NCBI GenBank assembly: GCA_024227975.1
Contig: JAAETV010000417.1
Span: 1 to 9,443 of the forward strand
Length of the DNA: 9,443 nt
From: Actinomycetes bacterium
Lineage (GTDB): Bacteria > Actinomycetota > Acidimicrobiia > Acidimicrobiales > SZUA-35
Reading direction: 5' to 3'
Shown: positions 5,609 through 9,443 of the stretch, piece by piece
Layout of the letters: each line of letters opens with the position of its first letter
How positions within the stretch are numbered: position 1 is the stretch's first letter
Position numbers and translations under genes: made by a program
Notes under the pieces: model-generated
What the model saw: the letters and a program-made list of their open reading frames with translations, nothing else
Told to the model about the DNA's origin: nothing
Database searches by the model: none

Positions 5609-5612
5609 GCTA
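5607..5612 (-). promoter_or_regulatory. Candidate -10 TAGCGT for the enoyl-CoA hydratase gene
   Basis: TAGCGT on the minus strand would place transcription start near 5600 and give a leader of about 29 bases containing the Shine-Dalgarno. The same hexamer occurs twice before glpD on the opposite strand. It also overlaps an imperfect hairpin TTCGG/CCGAA (5602-5618). The -35 is not convincing. Confidence 0.35.
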
Positions 5613-5668
5613 GCCGAAGCGGCTCGACGATCCGCAGCCGGGGCCCGGCCTGCGCGGTCCCCCATCCG

Positions 5669-5680
5669 TAGCGTTAGCGT
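5669..5680 (+). promoter_or_regulatory. Tandem TAGCGT hexamers before glpD
   Basis: TAGCGT occurs back to back at 5669-5674 and 5675-5680, the second ending 8 bases before ATG 5689. With no Shine-Dalgarno before either ATG (5689 or 5710), leaderless transcription from one of these is plausible. -35 elements are not evident. Confidence 0.35.
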
Positions 5681-5688
5681 TGGCCACG

Positions 5689-7266
5689 ATGAAGCTCCGC
5701 GCTGACAGTATGAAACGTCTCACCGGTCAGAGCTTCGACGTGTTCATCGTGGGTGGTGGCATAAACGGGGCGGTATCGGCCGCCGCCCTGGCCGGAAGGG
5801 GTGTCTCGGTGGCCATGATCGACCGGGGCGACTTCGCCAGTTTCACCAGCCAGGAGTCGTCGAACCTGGTGTGGGGAGGGTTCAAGTACCTGGAGAACTA
5901 CGAGATTCCGCTCGTCGTCAACCTCTCCCGGTCCCGCAATCGGTTGATGAGGGCCTATCCGAGCGCCATAACCGAGCTGCGCTTCTGGGCCACCCTCGAC
6001 TCCTCGTCACCGGTTTCGTCCTGGTTGGCTGCGCTGGGGACGGTCGGATATTGGGGGCTCGGCCAATTCGCAACCAAGCCTCCGAAATATCACCGGCCCA
6101 AGGCGATCACGGCTGAGGAGCCGATCGTCAGGGTGGATACGGCTGAGGCCGCGGTCGAATACGGCGACGCCTATCTGAAAGACAATGACGCCCGTTTCGT
6201 GTGGGGGTTCGTCCGTTCTGCCATCGACCACGGGGCGGTGGCCGCCAACTATGTGGAGCTGACAGAGGCGGAACGGGTCGGTGAAGTATGGCGGGCCACC
6301 ATGCAAGACACTGTCGATGGGCACTCGTTCGATGTAGAGGCCAAGGTGCTCATCAATGCCGCCGGCCCCTTCGTCGATCAGCTCAACGACCGCTGGGATA
6401 TCGAGACCAAGCATCGGATCGTGTACTCGAAGGGGATCCATCTCGTGGTCCCCCAGCTCACGACTTCGGAGCGAGTCCTGGCCTTCTTCGACGACAGCCA
6501 GCGCCTGTTCTACGTGATCCCCATGGCCCACCGATCGGTCATCGGAACCACCGACACCAGGACCACGGCGACCGGTGAGGGGGCCAGTGACGACGATCGC
6601 CACTTCCTACTGAAGCAGATCAACGACCGGCTCTCGTTGCCGAGCCCCCTGACCACCGACGACATCATCGCCGAGCGAAGCGGGGTTCGCCCTCTGGTCG
6701 TGCTCAACGATGGCGACGATCGGACCGACATCGACTGGACAACCCTCTCCCGCAAACACGAGATCGAGGTCGACAAGGAAGCGGCCCTGGTCACGATCTT
6801 CGGGGGCAAGCTGACCGACTGCCTCAATGTCGGCGAGGAGATCACCGATGCCATCGCCAACTTCGGCATCGACCTGGCCCATGAGGCCGACGATTGGTAC
6901 GGCGAACCCTCCGACGACGAGCGTCGTCGTTTCATCGATACCGCCGCCAGCCTCGGTGTTGGGCTCGACCGTCGGCCCGAGATCGAGCGGGAGGACTCCC
7001 TCAGCGCTGTATTGTGGCGCCGCCATGGGCTGGCCGCTCACGACATCCTCGAGGTGTTGGCCGAGGATGAGTCACTGGCCGAGCCGATCATGGCCGAGAC
7101 CGATCTGTTGAGGGCAGAGCTCCCCCTCTACGCCGAACGGGAGATGATCACGACGATGGACGACTTCTGCCGCCGTCGCACCAAGCTCGCCATGCTCCAC
7201 CGCCCCGAGACCTTGGCCGCCGCCCCGGGTCTAGCCGAGGCAGCGGCCATTCTCGGCGTCACCTAG
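5689..7266 (+). CDS. glpD: FAD-dependent glycerol-3-phosphate dehydrogenase, divergent GlpD subtype
   Basis: Oxidises sn-glycerol 3-phosphate to dihydroxyacetone phosphate, passing electrons via FAD to the quinone pool at the membrane face. With ATG 5689 it has 525 residues, within the family range. The FAD fold starts at FDVFIVGGGINGA (Rossmann GxGxxG at 22-27). INAAGPFVD (222-230), SKGIHLVVP (247-255, His kept), GTTDT (286-290), SGVRPLV (331-337) and FGGKLT (371-376, Lys kept) follow in family order, then a helical C-terminal domain of about 140 residues. Deviations: the usual HGGLRYLE reads WGGFKYLE (64-71 region), so a usually conserved Arg is Lys, and GGKLTTYR reads GGKLTDCL. Starts at TTG 5680 and ATG 5710 are possible; no Shine-Dalgarno marks any of them. 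No glpK or glpF is adjacent. It is the only plus-strand gene and could instead be a relative with an altered substrate. Confidence 0.88.
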   Translation: MKLRADSMKRLTGQSFDVFIVGGGINGAVSAAALAGRGVSVAMIDRGDFASFTSQESSNLVWGGFKYLENYEIPLVVNLSRSRNRLMRAYPSAITELRFWATLDSSSPVSSWLAALGTVGYWGLGQFATKPPKYHRPKAITAEEPIVRVDTAEAAVEYGDAYLKDNDARFVWGFVRSAIDHGAVAANYVELTEAERVGEVWRATMQDTVDGHSFDVEAKVLINAAGPFVDQLNDRWDIETKHRIVYSKGIHLVVPQLTTSERVLAFFDDSQRLFYVIPMAHRSVIGTTDTRTTATGEGASDDDRHFLLKQINDRLSLPSPLTTDDIIAERSGVRPLVVLNDGDDRTDIDWTTLSRKHEIEVDKEAALVTIFGGKLTDCLNVGEEITDAIANFGIDLAHEADDWYGEPSDDERRRFIDTAASLGVGLDRRPEIEREDSLSAVLWRRHGLAAHDILEVLAEDESLAEPIMAETDLLRAELPLYAEREMITTMDDFCRRRTKLAMLHRPETLAAAPGLAEAAAILGVT

Positions 7267-7318
7267 CCCTGGCCGAGAACGAGAACGAGAACGAGATCCA
7301 ATGGGTTCAGCCCTGGCC
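7265..7318. repeat. GAGAAC tandem repeat flanked by AGCCCTGGCC direct repeats
   Basis: Between the convergent ends of glpD and ilvC, GAGAAC is repeated 3.7 times (7275-7296). AGCCCTGGCC stands on both sides (7265-7274, 7309-7318), starting in the glpD stop and in the ilvC 3' end. No terminator hairpin is seen in the 40-base gap, so how the two converging transcripts end is unclear. Confidence 0.7.
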
Positions 7319-8338
7319 GCCTGAGGAGTCGCGAACCGAAGTCTTGCCTTGGGAGATCCAGGGCATCATAGCCCTCAGCTCCTGTCCGACCTTCTCGATT
7401 GGGTGGTCATGGCCCTCGGCTTCGAGGCGGAGGAAGTTGGGACGACCAGCCCGTGACTCGGCCACCCACTCATCGGCGAACTTGCCGGCCTGGATCTCGT
7501 CGAGGATGGTCTTCATCTCGGCTTTGACAGCATCATTGATGATGCGAGGACCACGGCTGAGGTCACCGTATTCGGCGGTGTCACTGACTGAGTACCGCAT
7601 CCCGGCGATGCCTTCCTCGTACATGAGGTCAACGATGAGCTTCAGCTCGTGGAGGCACTCGAAGTAGGCGACCTCGGGCTGGTAGCCAGCATTGATGAGG
7701 GTCTCGAACCCAGCCTGAACCAGGGCCGTCGTCCCCCCACAGAGCACGGCTTGCTCCCCGAACAGGTCGGTCTCGGTCTCCTCGGTGAAGGTGGTCTCGA
7801 TGACGCCCGCTCGGGCCCCCCCGATGGCGTCGGCATAGGCCAGCGCCAGGCCCTTGGCCGAGCCGGTTGCGTCCTGCTCGACCGCGATCAGGGCCGGAAC
7901 GCCGCCACCCTCTTCGTAGGTCCGGCGAACGAGATGGCCAGGGCCCTTGGGGGCCACCATGCACACATCGACGGCGGCCGGGGGCTTCACCAGGTCGAAG
8001 CGGATGTTGAAGCCGTGGGCGAAGAACAGGGCGTCGCCATCAGACAGGCTCGGCTCGACGTGCTCGCTGTAGATCTGACCCATCTCGGTATCAGGCATCA
8101 GCATCATCACAACGTCGGCTTCGGCTGTGGCGTCGGCGATCGACATGACCTTGAGCCCGGCCTCGGAAGCCTTGGCCACCGAGGACGATCCCTCCCGCAA
8201 CCCAACCCGGACATCGACCCCGGACTCCTTCAGGTTGAGGGCGTGGGCGTGGCCCTGCGACCCGTAGCCGAGGATGGCCACCTTGCGATCAGCAATCAGG
8301 GATCGATCGACGTCGGCTTCGTAGTAGATGTTGGCCAT
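7307..8338 (-). CDS. ilvC: Ketol-acid reductoisomerase, class I (NADPH type)
   Basis: Converts 2-acetolactate (or 2-aceto-2-hydroxybutyrate) to the 2,3-dihydroxy acid by Mg-dependent alkyl migration and reduction, the second common step to valine, leucine and isoleucine. With ATG 8338 it has 343 residues, normal for the short class I. The nucleotide fold has [14 protein letters not shown] (23-36), and the loop [12 protein letters not shown] (46-57) carries Arg48 and serines typical of NADPH preference. FFAHGFNI holds His108; Lys131 follows in VAPKGPGH. Metal ligands are in [12 protein letters not shown] (Asp191, Glu195) and FECLHELK (Glu227, Glu231), with substrate Ser252 in [11 protein letters not shown]. 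Upstream AGGAAAGAAGAG gives a modest Shine-Dalgarno 5 bases before ATG. It follows ilvN by 67 bases in the ilvBNC order common in actinobacteria. Confidence 0.98.
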   Translation of the reverse strand: MANIYYEADVDRSLIADRKVAILGYGSQGHAHALNLKESGVDVRVGLREGSSSVAKASEAGLKVMSIADATAEADVVMMLMPDTEMGQIYSEHVEPSLSDGDALFFAHGFNIRFDLVKPPAAVDVCMVAPKGPGHLVRRTYEEGGGVPALIAVEQDATGSAKGLALAYADAIGGARAGVIETTFTEETETDLFGEQAVLCGGTTALVQAGFETLINAGYQPEVAYFECLHELKLIVDLMYEEGIAGMRYSVSDTAEYGDLSRGPRIINDAVKAEMKTILDEIQAGKFADEWVAESRAGRPNFLRLEAEGHDHPIEKVGQELRAMMPWISQGKTSVRDSSGGQG

Positions 8339-8384
8339 GGGGACTCTTCTTTCCTGGGTAGCGCGGGGTTTGGACGATAACGGG

Positions 8385-8401
8385 CCCGGATCAGGTCCGG
8401 G
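8385..8401 (-). other. Small hairpin between ilvN and ilvC
   Basis: CCCGGA (8385-8390) and TCCGGG (8396-8401) pair around a 5-base loop, starting 4 bases past the ilvN stop. With no T-run it is unlikely to end transcription fully; it may tune the ratio of ilvC to ilvBN message or shield an mRNA end. Confidence 0.3.
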
Positions 8402-8405
8402 GGAC

Positions 8406-8948
8406 TCAGACTGCTCGCAGCCGGGGGACCTCACGGCCGATCTTGGGTAAGGCGATGCGACCCGAGCGGTGCATCTCGACGATCTCGTAGTCGTCGAGGA
8501 GGGCCTCGAAGTCATCGATCTTGTCCGGCTTGCCGTCGAGACTTATGGTCAGGCGGTCGTTTGAGACGGCCAGGATCTTGCCTTCAAAGATGTCGATCAG
8601 CTCAACGATCTGACCGCGGCTGCCGTGGTCGGCTCGCACCGTTGCCAACAGCAGCTCACGCTCGACCGAGTCGCCCGGTGCCAATACGGCAATCTCCACC
8701 ACATTGATCAGCTTGAACAGCTGCTTGACGACCTGCTCCAGCGGAGCCGACTCGACGTCGACCACGATCGTGATCCGACTGAAGGCCAGGTCGTGGGTAG
8801 GGGCAACGGCCAACGACACGATGTTGTAGCCACGGCGAGCGAACAGGTCGGCCACTCGGGCCAGCAGCCCGGCCTTGTTCTCGACCTTGACCACGATGGT
8901 CTGCTCATTTGCCGCCGGTAGGTGGTTCAGGGGGGCGGTGGTGTTCAT
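8406..8948 (-). CDS. ilvN: Acetolactate synthase small (regulatory) subunit
   Basis: Binds and activates the catalytic subunit IlvB and confers feedback inhibition, usually by valine. The protein has 180 residues. Residues 17-90 form an ACT domain with [20 protein letters not shown] followed by [12 protein letters not shown] and SRITIVV, near the family consensus (VENKPGVLARV, SLAVGPTED); the usual Pro after ENK is Ala here. Residues 95-175 match the ALS small-subunit C-terminal domain, ending [15 protein letters not shown] 8948 overlaps the ilvB stop as TGATG, and AGGAGG at 8953-8958 within the ilvB tail lies 4 bases before it, so translation is coupled to ilvB and subunit amounts are balanced. 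ilvC follows after 67 bases. Confidence 0.97.
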   Translation of the reverse strand: MNTTAPLNHLPAANEQTIVVKVENKAGLLARVADLFARRGYNIVSLAVAPTHDLAFSRITIVVDVESAPLEQVVKQLFKLINVVEIAVLAPGDSVERELLLATVRADHGSRGQIVELIDIFEGKILAVSNDRLTISLDGKPDKIDDFEALLDDYEIVEMHRSGRIALPKIGREVPRLRAV

Positions 8949-9443
8949 CAGGCCTCCTGGGGTGGGGTCAGATCCCGTTGGGATGGATCGACGAGGATGT
9001 CGTCATTGGAGCCGCCGGCCGGAACCATGGGGTACACCTTCTCCATGCTCTGGCAGCGGAACTCGACTACGACCGGGCGGTCGTTGATCTGGTTGGCTTT
9101 GGCGATGGTCACGTCGACCTCATCGGGATCCTCGACCCGGAAGGCCTCGCAACCCATGGCCTCGGCCCACTTCACGTAGTCGGGCATGTCATGGGTCAGG
9201 TGGACCTCGGAGTAACGCTCGTCGTAGAACAGCTCCTGCCATTGGCGCACCATGCCAAGGTAGGCGTTGTTCAACAAGGCGACCTTGATCGGGATCTTCT
9301 CAACCGATGCCGTGACCAGTTCCTGAGCCGTCATCTGGAAACAGCCGTCTCCGTCGACGGCCCACACCAGGCGGTTTGGCATCGCAGCCTTGGCTCCGAT
9401 GGCAGCGGGGATGGAGAAGCCCATCGTCCCCAGACCACCGGAG
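8948..9443 (-). CDS. ilvB: Acetolactate synthase large subunit, C-terminal part (5' end beyond window)
   Basis: Thiamine-diphosphate enzyme joining two pyruvates (or pyruvate and 2-oxobutyrate) in the first common step of branched-chain amino acid synthesis. Only the last 164 or so codons are here, from [18 protein letters not shown], the start of the TPP-binding domain. The TPP/Mg motif runs from VDGDGCFQM to [14 protein letters not shown], followed by [11 protein letters not shown]; these are close to the AHAS consensus ([19 protein letters not shown]). [15 protein letters not shown] is the usual C-terminal tail. The frame is open to the right edge, so the gene is cut by the window, not broken. 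It overlaps ilvN by one base. The operon promoter and any leader-peptide attenuator lie outside. Confidence 0.97.
   Translation of the reverse strand, partial: SGGLGTMGFSIPAAIGAKAAMPNRLVWAVDGDGCFQMTAQELVTASVEKIPIKVALLNNAYLGMVRQWQELFYDERYSEVHLTHDMPDYVKWAEAMGCEAFRVEDPDEVDVTIAKANQINDRPVVVEFRCQSMEKVYPMVPAGGSNDDILVDPSQRDLTPPQEA

Noticed and set aside
7649..8380. Plus-strand open frame of 243 codons opposite ilvC
   Set aside because: Antisense to an unmistakable ketol-acid reductoisomerase; composition reflects the complement of its codons.
9424..9443. Truncated or degraded ilvB
   Set aside because: The frame continues cleanly to the window edge with the expected SGGLGT motif; the gene is only cut by the window.

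Overview
This is a high-GC stretch of ordinary chromosome, almost fully coding. High GC, frequent GTG/TTG start options, -10-like TANNNT hexamers placed directly before start codons (leaderless style), and protein motif variants such as GVAK around the PLP lysine of the aminotransferase all point to an actinobacterium. An Acidimicrobiia-like lineage is possible, but that is inference from sequence style; no marker gene settles it. I see no tRNA, rRNA, CRISPR array, insertion sequence or prophage gene.

Layout. Nine genes run on the minus strand and one on the plus strand. Reading the minus strand from the right edge, the first block is ilvB (3' part only), ilvN and ilvC: acetolactate synthase large and small subunits and ketol-acid reductoisomerase, the first two steps of branched-chain amino acid synthesis. 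ilvB and ilvN overlap as TGATG. Convergent to this block is a lone plus-strand FAD-dependent glycerol-3-phosphate dehydrogenase (glpD-like) with non-canonical active-site motifs. Divergent from glpD is an enoyl-CoA hydratase, followed 10 bases later by an unusual single frame fusing a VOC (glyoxalase-fold) domain to a complete hypoxanthine phosphoribosyltransferase.

Further left on the minus strand are metY (O-acetylhomoserine sulfhydrylase), a cytoplasmic cyclophilin, msrB (methionine-R-sulfoxide reductase) and a class I aspartate-type aminotransferase whose C-terminus runs off the left edge. metY, msrB and the aminotransferase form a loose theme of methionine and aspartate-family metabolism plus repair. 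The gaps of 56 to 157 bases, each with hairpins or promoter-like hexamers, suggest several transcription units rather than one operon.

Most interesting items: the VOC-Hpt fusion; a 28-base two-part hairpin ending at the metY Shine-Dalgarno; the echA/glpD divergent control region with three TAGCGT hexamers and a 13-base inverted repeat; the divergent GlpD motifs; and the hairpin whose loop carries the msrB stop codon. Nothing here looks like a defence system or a wholly new multi-gene system.
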